Origin: JAJPJE01 sp963848375 | GTDB lineage: Bacteria > Acidobacteriota > Terriglobia > Terriglobales > Acidobacteriaceae | Reading direction: 5' to 3' | Assembly: GCA_963848375.1 (NCBI GenBank) | Contig: CAWKDK010000015.1 | Coordinates: 1 to 64,000, forward strand | Length of the DNA: 64,000 nt | Part shown: in pieces, positions 26,999 to 35,084 of the stretch | Layout of the letters: each line of letters begins with the position of its first letter | Numbering within the stretch: the first letter of the stretch is position 1 | The notes under the pieces: generated by a model | Told to the model about the DNA's origin: nothing | Database searches by the model: none | The model's input: the letters and a program-made list of their open reading frames with translations, nothing else | Translations under genes and position numbers: made by a program

Positions 26999-27514
26999 GT
27001 GTTCGATTCTATTCGTCCAATTCGTGAATGCCTGGTGACAGCTCTTTGCTTCTGTGCGTTCGCATGCACGCAGCAGCCGACGCAACCGCGGCATGAATCG
27101 AGCCCTCCACCTGTCGCTCAGTCGAGTGCGAGTAATGCTCATGATCTCTCCGTGGACGAGCAGATGGGCGGCCACACCCTTCAACGCCACATTGGTCGAA
27201 CCGACGACGAGTTACGGGAGCGACTCGAACGTGAGCGTCACATCTCAGCGGCCTCCACCTACACTAACCGCGCCACCGCCGAGCACGTGATCGCCGAAGC
27301 CATTCGACAAAACCAGGATCGTATCCAGCACTGGCTTGAGCGTTCCAGTGGACACCCGAATCTGGTGCTCGATTATCACAGCGACCAACAAGTCGGACGC
27401 GTGTTGAATCGCGGAGAGTCGCATTCTATTCCCTGTTCCAATGCTATTGCGGTATTGAAGTGGGCCGAGCCGAATCGCTATTACGTTCTCACCAGTTATC
27501 CGGAGTGCCGATGA
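26999..27514 (+). CDS. Lipoprotein-like CdiA-CT RNase A-type toxin
   Basis: A 171-residue protein whose residues 53-171 match the bacterial CdiA-CT RNase A-like domain (an RNase A-superfamily tRNA/RNA-cleaving toxin of contact-dependent inhibition). Visible are GGHTLQRHIGRTDDELRERL with His64 and Arg75 eleven apart, the AASTYTNRATAEHVI helix, LVLDYHS, and YYVLTSYP with Thr165-x-Tyr167, equivalent to the reported catalytic His/Arg/Thr/Tyr set. The N-terminus from GTG 26999 has a short signal ending CAFAC, a possible lipobox with Cys23, and a Pro/Ser-rich linker. Normally this domain is the tip of a giant CdiA; here it stands alone. The stop overlaps the immunity gene (ATGA). A TTGACA hexamer lies at 26939. 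Confidence 0.82.
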   Translation: MFDSIRPIRECLVTALCFCAFACTQQPTQPRHESSPPPVAQSSASNAHDLSVDEQMGGHTLQRHIGRTDDELRERLERERHISAASTYTNRATAEHVIAEAIRQNQDRIQHWLERSSGHPNLVLDYHSDQQVGRVLNRGESHSIPCSNAIAVLKWAEPNRYYVLTSYPECR

Positions 27515-27858
27515 GCGAACGAAAGAATTCCGCAACCGTTTCTCGCAACGACTATCCCAAATTCTCGGAATTCCTTCGCGGCTATCTCCACCAGGACGCC
27601 GCGGAAGAATACGACACAGCCGACGAAGCTGCCGAAGAATTTCTTACGGACGCCGATTCCGACGAGAAAACCACTCTACAGAAGGAAGCCCGCAAGTTTT
27701 TGCAATGGAGCGAGCGTCAGAGCCTGACCGCGCAGAACTCAGCGCTCAAAGCTCTGGGAAGTTATTGGACCTTTGATAATCCTGCAGAGGTCACCCGCTT
27801 TCTTCAAACCCTGCTCGGTAACCACCCCAAGCACGACGGAGAAGAAGAGGAGGATTAA
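27511..27858 (+). CDS. CdiI-type immunity protein for the RNase A-like toxin
   Basis: A 115-residue acidic cytosolic protein. The segment YPKFSEFLRGYLHQDAAEEY then TADEAAEEFL is the hallmark of the contact-dependent inhibition immunity family (CdiI_2 type, YP-x-hydrophobic-x-x-F-x-x-YhHQD). The acidic tail (HDGEEEED) and high overall negative charge suit binding a basic RNase. The ATG overlaps the toxin stop as ATGA, so toxin and antidote are translationally coupled, as expected for effector-immunity pairs. The ORF could be opened earlier at 27460, but that reads through the toxin 3' end and is rejected. Confidence 0.82.
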   Translation: MSERKNSATVSRNDYPKFSEFLRGYLHQDAAEEYDTADEAAEEFLTDADSDEKTTLQKEARKFLQWSERQSLTAQNSALKALGSYWTFDNPAEVTRFLQTLLGNHPKHDGEEEED

Positions 27859-29097
27859 TCTACCTGCTTTACGTCTGCAAGATTTCCGAGCAGAGTCAGG
27901 AACGGAATCCCGACCGTCAGGTTCTCCTGCGGCGGATTCTTCGTCAGATCGTATATGTGCAGAATGCCTCCCTGTAGCACGTAAATCAGGGCGCGATTAT
28001 CCAGAGGCTGCAACCCCGTTACAGTACCTGACGGGCACATGGACGTTCCAGAAACACAAGGATTGATGAATACCGTCTGCGACGTCGTGTCCAGGATCGA
28101 CATGCAAAGGCCGTTCGTGCAGTTCGTTGCGCCGACAAAAAGTTGCCCCTTGCTGGTGAGAGCCATCAGCGTGTGATTACCATCGCCAATCGGAATCGCG
28201 GACTTTGTTACCGTCAGGCTCGAAGGATCGATAATATCGATGAATCCACCGGCTGACGTGCTTCCTGCGACATAGAGCCGATTCGCGCTATCAATAAGTC
28301 CGACCGTAGCACCTGTTACCGGGGTGGGTGCGCCAACCGCTCCACTGCTTACGGTGAGCGCTGAGACGTTCGCAGCGGTCCCTCCGCACTCAACGCCGCA
28401 ACTCAGAATGTAGGCTGTACTATCGTCAGTGCTGAAAACTGCATTTACGGGACGATCGAAGCTCGTGCTGGTTACGGGCGTTGCCGTTTTGGCGGCTGTA
28501 TCGATCAGATTCACGCTGTAATCGTCGCTGAAAACTAAGTGCCTTCGTTCCGGCGTGATTCAGGACGAGCCGCCGCGCTTGTGGAACTGAGATGGATGCA
28601 GTGACTACCCCAGCCGTCAGATCAACAAATTGAACAATTCCGTTCTGAACCGATCCTGTAAATGGCGCCGTTGGTTCGGCGACAAGGAGCATCTCGTCGG
28701 AACTGCAACCGGCAGCCCCCGGGACACAAGGGATCGGCATTGCGACCATACTCTGCGTGGGACCGGACAGTCCAACGGTGCCGACCGGCGCTTCGCTCTG
28801 AACGTCGAGCACAGTTATGGTATTCAACGTCGCCGCAAATACAGCAGCCTTGGTCTTGTCAGGTGTGAGTGCCATCAAGCTGGCATTGATAACGCTGATT
28901 ACGGGGTGATTCCGAGAAACGGTATCGTTCGTCGCGTTGACAATGTAAACCTGGCCGCCGTTCACCAGTGGTGTAGAGATAAAGACTCGGTTGCTTACAC
29001 CGCTCGGGCGAGCAGGTGTGGAGGATCCTCCGCCGCAAGATGCAAAGAAAAGAAGTGTCAGAACTGCAGCTAACAATCTGAACGAACGAGATTTCAA
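27855..29097 (-). CDS. Exported lipoprotein with beta-propeller-like repeats, frame broken near 28530
   Basis: A secreted lipoprotein of about 410 residues. The N-terminus has a lipobox (LLFFASCGGGSS, Cys near residue 20), with start TTG 29097 chosen because GGAG lies 6 nt upstream; the longer frame to 29184 is less likely. The body has YVTN/40-residue-type propeller segments (RVFISTPLVNGGQVYIVNAT; KAAVFAATLNTITVLDV; NRLYVAGS; IYVLQGGILHIYDL). The frame changes in the AGTTTTCAGC tract near 28530; joined, it reads SDDYSVNLIDTAAKTATPV. It is convergent with the immunity gene, overlapping its stop by 4 bp. Function is unknown. Confidence 0.7.
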
Positions 29098-29265
29098 AAG
29101 GTACTCCAACCACTTAGAGAAGGAATGTTGTTGAAAACGCTGATTATAGCAGAGTGAAACCGCACTCTTCTTGTCATGAACCAAGCTCTGGAGTAGCGCG
29201 CTCTGGCTTCGTCATTTACAGTTCCAGTAGGCGCGTTTTCGCCCTGCAACCGTTCGAATATACCA

Positions 29266-31137
29266 ATGCCCACTGATTTCATAAGCCGGCTCAAGCAAGC
29301 GCCCGTCCTCTGCGACGGAGCAATGGGAACCCTTCTTTACTCCAAAGGCGTGTTTATCAACCGCTGTTACGACGAACTCAATCTCTCGCAGCCTGACCTC
29401 ATTCGCAGTGTTCACCAGGAATACCTTCAGGCCGGAGCGGAGATCGTAGAAACAAACACGTTCGGCGCCAATTCGTTTCGCCTATCGCGCTTCAGTCTTG
29501 GCGATAAAGTTCGCGAAATTAATATCGCTGGCGTTCGCCTCGCCCGGGAAGCTGCCAAAAGCTTCGACGGATATGTAGCCGCAGCCGTCGGTCCACTCGG
29601 CGTTCGCATTGAGCCTCTGGGCAAGGTTGCACTGGACGAAGCCTATCAATCGTTCCTCGAACAGATCACCGCCCAGGTCGAAGCCGGCGCGGATCTCCTT
29701 ATCCTGGAGACCTTCGGTTCCCTGCAGGAACTGCATCAGGCAATTCGCGCGGCTCGCGCAGTCACTCCCAACATTCCTGTCGTCGCTCAGGTCACTATCG
29801 ACGAAGACGGCAACTGTCTCGATGGTTCCACCCCGGAGACCTTCGGCGCCAAGTTGGCCGAATGGGGGGTGGACGTGATCGGCTGTAACTGCAGCGTTGG
29901 TCCTGTTGCCATGCTCGACGCTCTCGAGCGCGTCCGCGCCGTAACCGACTGCCCGCTCTCCGCTCAGCCCAATGCAGGCATGCCCCGTTCGGTCGACGGA
30001 CGCAACATCTATCTATGCTCTCCCGAATACATGGCGAGTTATGCGAAGAAATTCGTCGCCGCCGGAGTTCGTCTCGTCGGAGGCTGTTGCGGAACAACTC
30101 CTGAGCACATCCATTCGATGAAATCGGCTCTGCGCGTGGGTGAGGCGCGCAATAGCTCCTTTCATGTTGTAACGAAACCTAAGGCTGCGGTTGCCATCGA
30201 GCCTGCTCCGCTCTCGCAGCGTTCCACCCTTGGCCAGAAGTTGGCTGCCGGCGAGTTCGCCACCATGGTCGAAATCGTGCCGCCTAAAGGAATCGACATC
30301 GTCAAAGAGATCGACGGCGCGAAGTATCTCAAGTCGGTTGGCATCGACGCCGTAAATATTCCCGATAGCCCCCGCGCTTCCGCTCGCATGAGTAACCAGG
30401 CGCTATCAATTCTCATGCAGCAGCAAGTCGGCATCGAGACGGTGCTGCACTACACCTGTCGCGATCGCAATGTGCTCAGCATTCAGTCGGACCTGCTCGG
30501 TGCATCCGCGATCGGCATTCGCAATCTGATTTGCATCACTGGCGATCCTCCAAAGCTCGGAAACTATCCCGACGCGACCGCCGTTTTCGACGTGGATTCC
30601 ATCGGACTCGTGAACATCGTCCGCAACCTGAACAGCGGTCTCGATATCGGTGGCAATCCCATCGGCACGGGCACGAACTTCGTTGTCGGCGTGGGCGCGA
30701 ATCCCGGTCTGCCCGACATTGATGAAGAGATCCGCCGCTTCGAATACAAAGTCGAAGCTGGTGCCGAGTACGTCGTCACACAACCTGTCTTCGACGTAGA
30801 GCTGCTCGAAGCATTTCTCCGTCACATTGAGCACGTTCGTATTCCGGTCATAGCCGGAATCTGGCCGCTCACCAGCCTGCGGAATGCGGAATTCATGAAG
30901 AACGAATTGCGCGTCTCCGTTCCCGACGAGATCATGCGCCGCATGGCCAAAGCCACAAACGCCGAAGAAGCTCGCGCCGAAGGCGTCGCCATCGCCCGCG
31001 AAATGCTCTTACGCCTCCGCGACGTGGTCCAGGGCGCTCAAATCAGCGCTCCGTTCGGAAAGTACAACGCCGCTGTCGACGTGCTGGAAGTCCTCGGCAA
31101 CCAGGGCGGACGTGCCTCGGCCGGCACCGGCTCGTAG
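29266..31137 (+). CDS. Bifunctional homocysteine S-methyltransferase / 5,10-methylenetetrahydrofolate reductase
   Basis: A 623-residue fusion linking one-carbon metabolism to methionine synthesis. Residues about 1-290 form the homocysteine S-methyltransferase domain (ILCDGAMGTLLYSKG at the start, DVIGCNCSVGP, and the zinc-binding VGGCCGTTPEHI; the C and CC ligands are intact). Residues about 320-610 form the MTHFR TIM barrel (MVEIVPPKGIDIV, ICITGDPPKLG, GVGANPGLPDIDEEIRR, YVVTQPVFDVELLEAFL), which uses FAD and NAD(P)H. The length is normal for this fusion. It stands alone, with no cobalamin riboswitch or MetH activation domain visible. Confidence 0.95.
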   Translation: MPTDFISRLKQAPVLCDGAMGTLLYSKGVFINRCYDELNLSQPDLIRSVHQEYLQAGAEIVETNTFGANSFRLSRFSLGDKVREINIAGVRLAREAAKSFDGYVAAAVGPLGVRIEPLGKVALDEAYQSFLEQITAQVEAGADLLILETFGSLQELHQAIRAARAVTPNIPVVAQVTIDEDGNCLDGSTPETFGAKLAEWGVDVIGCNCSVGPVAMLDALERVRAVTDCPLSAQPNAGMPRSVDGRNIYLCSPEYMASYAKKFVAAGVRLVGGCCGTTPEHIHSMKSALRVGEARNSSFHVVTKPKAAVAIEPAPLSQRSTLGQKLAAGEFATMVEIVPPKGIDIVKEIDGAKYLKSVGIDAVNIPDSPRASARMSNQALSILMQQQVGIETVLHYTCRDRNVLSIQSDLLGASAIGIRNLICITGDPPKLGNYPDATAVFDVDSIGLVNIVRNLNSGLDIGGNPIGTGTNFVVGVGANPGLPDIDEEIRRFEYKVEAGAEYVVTQPVFDVELLEAFLRHIEHVRIPVIAGIWPLTSLRNAEFMKNELRVSVPDEIMRRMAKATNAEEARAEGVAIAREMLLRLRDVVQGAQISAPFGKYNAAVDVLEVLGNQGGRASAGTGS

Positions 31138-31300
31138 CCCGATCATTCTGGTCCCCTCTGACCGGAATCGAACCGCGCCGGATCGAGACATCAGACCCGT
31201 ATAAACCGTTTTACTTTTGATTCGGTCAGATTGAAATTAAACAGATTTTCACAGGCCGTTCGTCATTCAACTGGACTAAAATCTATCTTGGGGTAGGACA

Positions 31301-31540
31301 TTGGCAAAGTTTGAAGAGTGCCTCGATCGACTCGAGAAAATCGTAGATCAATTAGAAAAGGGAGATATTCCCCTCGAGCAGGCTCTCAAACTTTTCGAAG
31401 AAGGTGTGCAGTTGTCGAATTCGTGCCGGAAGGAACTCGAGGATGCCGAAGGCAAAGTTGAGATTCTTCTTAAACAGAATGGCAAGTTACAGGCAGAACC
31501 TTTCGATACTGTGAATGACAAGGTGGAAACTCGTAAATAG
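31301..31540 (+). CDS. xseB: Exodeoxyribonuclease VII small subunit (XseB)
   Basis: XseB is the small regulatory subunit of exonuclease VII, a processive single-strand DNA exonuclease. The 79-residue protein has the family pattern FEECLDRLEKIVDQLEKGDI, then PLEQALKLFEEGVQLSNSC, and an all-helical coiled-coil layout of normal length. The start is TTG at 31301, with GGGGTAGG upstream as the SD. XseA is not in the window. The next gene, on the same strand 74 bp on, is an unrelated receiver-like protein. Confidence 0.9.
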   Translation: MAKFEECLDRLEKIVDQLEKGDIPLEQALKLFEEGVQLSNSCRKELEDAEGKVEILLKQNGKLQAEPFDTVNDKVETRK

Positions 31541-31614
31541 CGCCGCCTGGCGCTACATTTGCCAACCCCTTAGCCTGCGGATCGCCGCAGCTCCAGCCAG
31601 ATAGGGAGATCGAA

Positions 31615-31989
31615 ATGCAACCGGTCAGTGTAGTCATTGCTCAGCCCGATCTGGGAACCGCTAGCCAGTTGGCTGCGACCCTGCGGAAACGCTTCCGCAC
31701 CGTCTCCGTGACCCAGCGTAAGGAAAATGTTCGCGCGGAAATCCTGCATTCCCGCGCCACTCTTGCAGTCGTTGATCTAGAACTCATACCGCTACCTGAA
31801 GTAGAAGAACTTTGCCGTGAGCTTAGTAACGTTCGTATCGTTTGTACGCATCGCCTGGCGGATAACGCTCTTTGGACCGCCGTCTTGGGAGCAGGTGCAG
31901 AAGATTGCTGCACTGCCAACGATATTCCAGGGATTGTCTCTGCCGCCGAACGTTCACTGATTCCCCGCGCTCGTGCCAAAGCTGCCTGA
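31615..31989 (+). CDS. Degenerate receiver-like protein
   Basis: A 124-residue protein with a CheY-like alternating alpha/beta layout: VSVVIAQPDLGTASQLAATL (strand 1 and helix 1, with an Asp in the acidic pair), ATLAVVDLELI with Asp at the phosphorylation position, RIVCTHRLAD with the Thr, and AGAEDCCTANDIPGIV where the canonical Lys-Pro is missing. There is no output domain. It is either a pseudo-receiver or a diverged single-domain response regulator. The SD AGGGAGA precedes the ATG. A strong terminator follows. Confidence 0.6.
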   Translation: MQPVSVVIAQPDLGTASQLAATLRKRFRTVSVTQRKENVRAEILHSRATLAVVDLELIPLPEVEELCRELSNVRIVCTHRLADNALWTAVLGAGAEDCCTANDIPGIVSAAERSLIPRARAKAA

Positions 31990-32014
31990 CAGTGCTTCGC
32001 TGATAGTTGTTAGT

Positions 32015-32042
32015 AGCGCGGGCATCCTAGCCCGCGCTTTTG
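32015..32042 (+). terminator. Rho-independent terminator
   Basis: GCGCGGGC (32016-32023) and GCCCGCGC (32030-32037) form an 8-bp stem around ATCCTA, followed by TTTTGTTT, 26 bp past the receiver-like gene. The next 30 bases (CATGACGAGCGAAGCGAGGG region) look like an acidobacterial intergenic repeat motif. Confidence 0.85.
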
Positions 32043-32095
32043 TTTGTCATGACGAGCGAAGCGAGGGATCTGCAGTTTTGAAAGGTAGCCACTTT

Positions 32096-33184
32096 TCACG
32101 CTGTCAGCCCCAACTCCCGCAACGAACTTCCCCCCTTCGACTCCAGTTGCTCATATGTACACAGCTTCGGATCCTTATCCGGACGCCATCGCAGAAACTT
32201 CGTCCCATGCCGAAACCTTCCGCCTGAGAAATGGTCGTACGTCACCTCGCAAACCAGCTTCGGATCGAGTGCCTCCCACTCGCCGCTCCTCTCCGTCGAC
32301 CAGCGACTCGGGCCGCCCGGTGCATTCCCGGTGAATCCCGAACCACCCTTCAGCTTCTCAACGATTGGTTTCAGCTTTACTCGCATCTCGCTGTTGAAGC
32401 TGGACGTAAACCCAACATGATTGAGCTTGCCTTCTTCGTCGTAGAGCCCCAGCAGCAGCGACCCGATCCCACCGCCTTTACTCGCATATCGGAAGCCCCC
32501 AACCACGCAATCTGCGCTGCGGATGTTTTTGATCTTGACCATGCCTGTGCGCTCACCCGACATGTACGCCATCTCCAGACGCTTCGCCACCACGCCATCG
32601 AATCCGCTCCCCGAGAGTTCGGTCATCCAGCGCTTCGCTTCTTCAAGGTCGGAGGTCGCGGGCGAGCGCCGAATAGACATCTGCCGACCGCCTTCGAAGA
32701 ATTTTCCGAGCTTGCTCCACCGCTCTGAGAGAGGACGTTCTATCAGCGAGTGGGATTTCTCATCGACCAGCAGATCGAAGACCAGGTAACTTGCCGGTGT
32801 CTCCTTCGACAGTTTCCGAATCCGGCTCTCTGCTGGATGGATCCTCATCAACAGGTCGTCAAACGACAGTTTGCCGCCGCGCATGATCACGATCTCTCCA
32901 TCCAGCACGAATTGCTTATGGGGCAGTTGGCGCAGCGCTTCGACCATCTCTGGGAAATAGCGTCCGAGCGGCTGTCCGCTTTTCGATTGCAGCAGCACTT
33001 CGCTTCCCTTCCGAAATGCCAGGCAGCGGAAGCCATCCCACTTCGGCTCGTACAGCCAGTTCTCTCCGTGAGGTATTTCGTCCTGCGATCGTGCTTCCAT
33101 CGGCGGGAACGGCGGGTGGATCGGCAGATCGATTTCGGGGAATGGCTGCTCGAGTTCCTCGGCTGGAATGGCTGCTTCGCCCAC
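32096..33184 (-). CDS. ATP-dependent DNA ligase (LigC/LigD-type)
   Basis: A 362-residue ATP-dependent DNA ligase. Motif I is EPKWDGF with the adenylated Lys48, motif III-like LDGEIV, motif IV FDGVVAKR and motif V MVKIKN, followed by an OB-fold C-terminal region (CVVGGFRYASKGGGIGSLLLGLY). No primase or nuclease domain is fused, so it is a stand-alone ligase, probably for non-homologous end joining or repair beside the NAD-dependent LigA. The first 30 residues are variable; an internal ATG at residue 29 (MEARSQDEIP) is possible. No ku gene is in the window. Confidence 0.87.
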   Translation of the reverse strand: MGEAAIPAEELEQPFPEIDLPIHPPFPPMEARSQDEIPHGENWLYEPKWDGFRCLAFRKGSEVLLQSKSGQPLGRYFPEMVEALRQLPHKQFVLDGEIVIMRGGKLSFDDLLMRIHPAESRIRKLSKETPASYLVFDLLVDEKSHSLIERPLSERWSKLGKFFEGGRQMSIRRSPATSDLEEAKRWMTELSGSGFDGVVAKRLEMAYMSGERTGMVKIKNIRSADCVVGGFRYASKGGGIGSLLLGLYDEEGKLNHVGFTSSFNSEMRVKLKPIVEKLKGGSGFTGNAPGGPSRWSTERSGEWEALDPKLVCEVTYDHFSGGRFRHGTKFLRWRPDKDPKLCTYEQLESKGGSSLRELGLTA

Positions 33185-33300
33185 TGGCCGTTTCGTTTCT
33201 TTATTTGTCTTTTGCGGATTTGGTACGTGCGCTCATGCTTCTTTGGATGCTCGCAAAGCAGCTCGGTTAGCGCATCACCGGAAAACGTATGTCCCTCGTT

Positions 33301-33306
33301 TATACT
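33301..33306 (+). promoter_or_regulatory. -10 box just upstream of the polyprenyl synthase
   Basis: TATACT ends 8 bp before the ATG at 33315 and there is no Shine-Dalgarno, so the transcript is likely to be leaderless or nearly so. No clear -35 hexamer was found at 17 bp. Confidence 0.35.
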
Positions 33307-33314
33307 GCCCTTTT

Positions 33315-34196
33315 ATGCTGAAGGACATTCTTGAACAGGGGCAGAAACTTGCAGACGAGGCGCTCGAGCGTCTGCTGCCCGTCGGAACCCAGTACCCGCC
33401 TACAATTCACCAGGCCATGCGGCATTCGGTTTTTGCTGGAGGCAAGCGGCTGCGTCCCATCTTGTGCATGGAAGCAGCTCGCATGATCGACGGCACTCTG
33501 CCGGATGGTGTCGCCGATCTCGGCGCAGCCATAGAAATGCTGCACACCTATTCCCTGATTCACGACGACCTTCCCGCACTCGACAACGACGATCTGCGCC
33601 GCGGACGTCCCACATGCCACAAAGCCTTCGGCGAAGCTATGGCCATTCTTGCCGGTGACGCCCTTCAGACCTACGCATACGAAGTGATGGCGAACCTGCG
33701 CTGTCCTGCCGAAGCGCGCATCCGGATCGTCGCTGAACTCGCACACGGCACGGGGACCATCGACGGCATGATTGGCGGCCAAGTCATGGATCTCGAAGCC
33801 GAACATTCCAAGCCTGACCTGAAGACCGTCGACTATATCCATCGCTCGAAGACCGGCGCGCTCATCACCGCGAGCCTTGTTACCGGAGGCATCTATGCCG
33901 GCGGCGCCGCGGACGACATTCGTCGCCTGCGCTGCTTCGGCCAGTCCATCGGACTCGCCTTTCAGATCGTCGACGACGTGCTCGACCTCACGCAATCTTC
34001 CGAGCAACTGGGCAAGACTGCCGGCAAGGACAAAGACTCCGAAAAGGCCACCTATCCGTCTTTGTTTGGGATTGATGAGTCTCTGAAGAAAGCTGACACG
34101 CTCGTGACTACCGGACTCGCGCAGTTGGAGCCGTACGGCACCCGTGGCGAAACTCTGAAATCACTCGCGCACTTCCTGGTGGAAAGAAAGAAATGA
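33315..34196 (+). CDS. ispA: Polyprenyl (farnesyl/geranylgeranyl) diphosphate synthase
   Basis: A 293-residue all-helical isoprenoid synthase that condenses IPP with allylic diphosphates to give C15/C20 chains. The first Asp-rich motif is IHDDLPALDND with the DDxxxxD short-chain form, and the second is FQIVDDVLDLT; GGKRLRP and KTGALI segments bind the substrate pyrophosphate. The longer reading from 33168 is rejected because its first residues are unrelated. Start ATG 33315. The stop overlaps the bshB1 start by 4 bp. Whether the chain length is C15 or C20 cannot be told. Confidence 0.92.
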   Translation: MLKDILEQGQKLADEALERLLPVGTQYPPTIHQAMRHSVFAGGKRLRPILCMEAARMIDGTLPDGVADLGAAIEMLHTYSLIHDDLPALDNDDLRRGRPTCHKAFGEAMAILAGDALQTYAYEVMANLRCPAEARIRIVAELAHGTGTIDGMIGGQVMDLEAEHSKPDLKTVDYIHRSKTGALITASLVTGGIYAGGAADDIRRLRCFGQSIGLAFQIVDDVLDLTQSSEQLGKTAGKDKDSEKATYPSLFGIDESLKKADTLVTTGLAQLEPYGTRGETLKSLAHFLVERKK

Positions 34197-34969
34197 GTTC
34201 AGCCGGCCTGGACATTCTCGCAATCGCCGCGCACCGAGATGATGTGGAGCAAACGTGCGGCGGCACACTCTCGAAGATGGCACAGCGAGGCCAGCGGGTT
34301 GGGATTCTCGATCTCACCCGCGGCGAACTCGGTACCCGCGGCACCGCCGAAGATCGCGAACGCGAGGCCATCGACGCCGCCAAAATTCTCGGCTCCGAAT
34401 GGCGAGGAGCCCTTGATATTCCCGACGGCCGCGTTGAGAACACTTACGAGAATCGTCTGAAGATCGCGCGCGTCATCCGCCTAACCCGTCCGCGCGTCGT
34501 GATCCTTCCTTACTGGCAGGGCCGCCATCCCGATCACTACACTTGCTCGACGCTCGGCTATGAAGCCTGCTTCCTTGCGGGACTGGCGAAACTGGATCTG
34601 AGCTCGGTCTCGTCGTCTTCACTTCAGGTCAATCTGACGACTGACAATCAGCAACCGGCCACTGAACCACATCGGCCGTTCAAGATTCTCTACGCAACCC
34701 TCTACTACGACGTGCGTCCGACATTTGTTGTCGACATCACGCAGCAATTCGAAGCCAAGCTGGCGTCGATCCTCGCGTACAAATCACAGTTCAGTGATCA
34801 GGAAGCCGGCAAGGACATCTTCCCGGCTGCGGCCGAAATCCGCACGCGTGTGGAATCGATGGCACACTTCTACGGCATGCTCGCCGGAGTTACCCACGCC
34901 GAACCGTTTCTGCAAAAAGAGGTAGGGCTGGTCGAAGATCTCAATACAATTCCGGTGAAATCGATTTGA
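34193..34969 (+). CDS. bshB1: Bacillithiol biosynthesis deacetylase BshB1
   Basis: BshB1 deacetylates GlcNAc-malate to GlcN-malate in bacillithiol synthesis. The 258-residue protein has the zinc site AHRDDVE near residue 13 (usually AHPDD) and HPDH (GRHPDHYTCS), plus LDLTRGELGTRG, LDIPDGRV and YKSQFS, all typical. Residues about 140-165 are a low-complexity stretch (SSVSSSSLQVNLTTDNQQPA) that coincides with a heptamer-type DNA repeat; it falls at a loop where relatives have none as far as I recall. The gene overlaps ispA by 4 bp. No bshA or bshC is in the window. Confidence 0.9.
   Translation: MSSAGLDILAIAAHRDDVEQTCGGTLSKMAQRGQRVGILDLTRGELGTRGTAEDREREAIDAAKILGSEWRGALDIPDGRVENTYENRLKIARVIRLTRPRVVILPYWQGRHPDHYTCSTLGYEACFLAGLAKLDLSSVSSSSLQVNLTTDNQQPATEPHRPFKILYATLYYDVRPTFVVDITQQFEAKLASILAYKSQFSDQEAGKDIFPAAAEIRTRVESMAHFYGMLAGVTHAEPFLQKEVGLVEDLNTIPVKSI
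34634..34668. repeat. Heptamer tandem repeat inside the bshB1 coding sequence
   Basis: Five degenerate 7-mers in register: CTGACGA, CTGACAA, TCAGCAA, CCGGCCA, CTGAACC. The region encodes the low-complexity part of BshB1. Five heptamers equal 35 bp, so the insert must be larger or trimmed to keep frame. Confidence 0.55.
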
Positions 34970-34977
34970 ATCAAGCC

Positions 34978-35005
34978 TTCAGCACTCAGCTTTCAGCATT
35001 CGGTC
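34978..35005. repeat. Heptamer tandem repeat after bshB1
   Basis: TTCAGCA, CTCAGCT, TTCAGCA, TTCGGTC follow the bshB1 stop. They are the reverse-complement type of the 35057-35084 tract, so together they can form an imperfect hairpin between convergent genes. Confidence 0.55.
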
Positions 35006-35056
35006 GCCCACGAACGTTTAGAACCGTAACGTGCGTTTAGCCAATTCTCCACGGCC

Positions 35057-35084
35057 TGAATGCTGACTGCTGATTACTGACCGC
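35057..35084. repeat. Heptamer tandem repeat that contributes the stop of the methyltransferase gene
   Basis: TGAATGC, TGACTGC, TGATTAC, TGACCGC in register. In the CT-phase the next unit starts CTA at 35084, which on the minus strand is the TAG stop codon of the O-methyltransferase gene. Confidence 0.6.

Noticed and set aside
26797..27069. 90-residue minus-strand frame upstream of the toxin
   Set aside because: It overlaps the toxin start on the other strand, has no SD and resembles no protein family.
34978..35084. Possible CRISPR or IS end in the bshB1/methyltransferase spacer
   Set aside because: The repeat unit is 7 bp and degenerate with no spacers, transposase or target duplication; treated as tandem heptamers.
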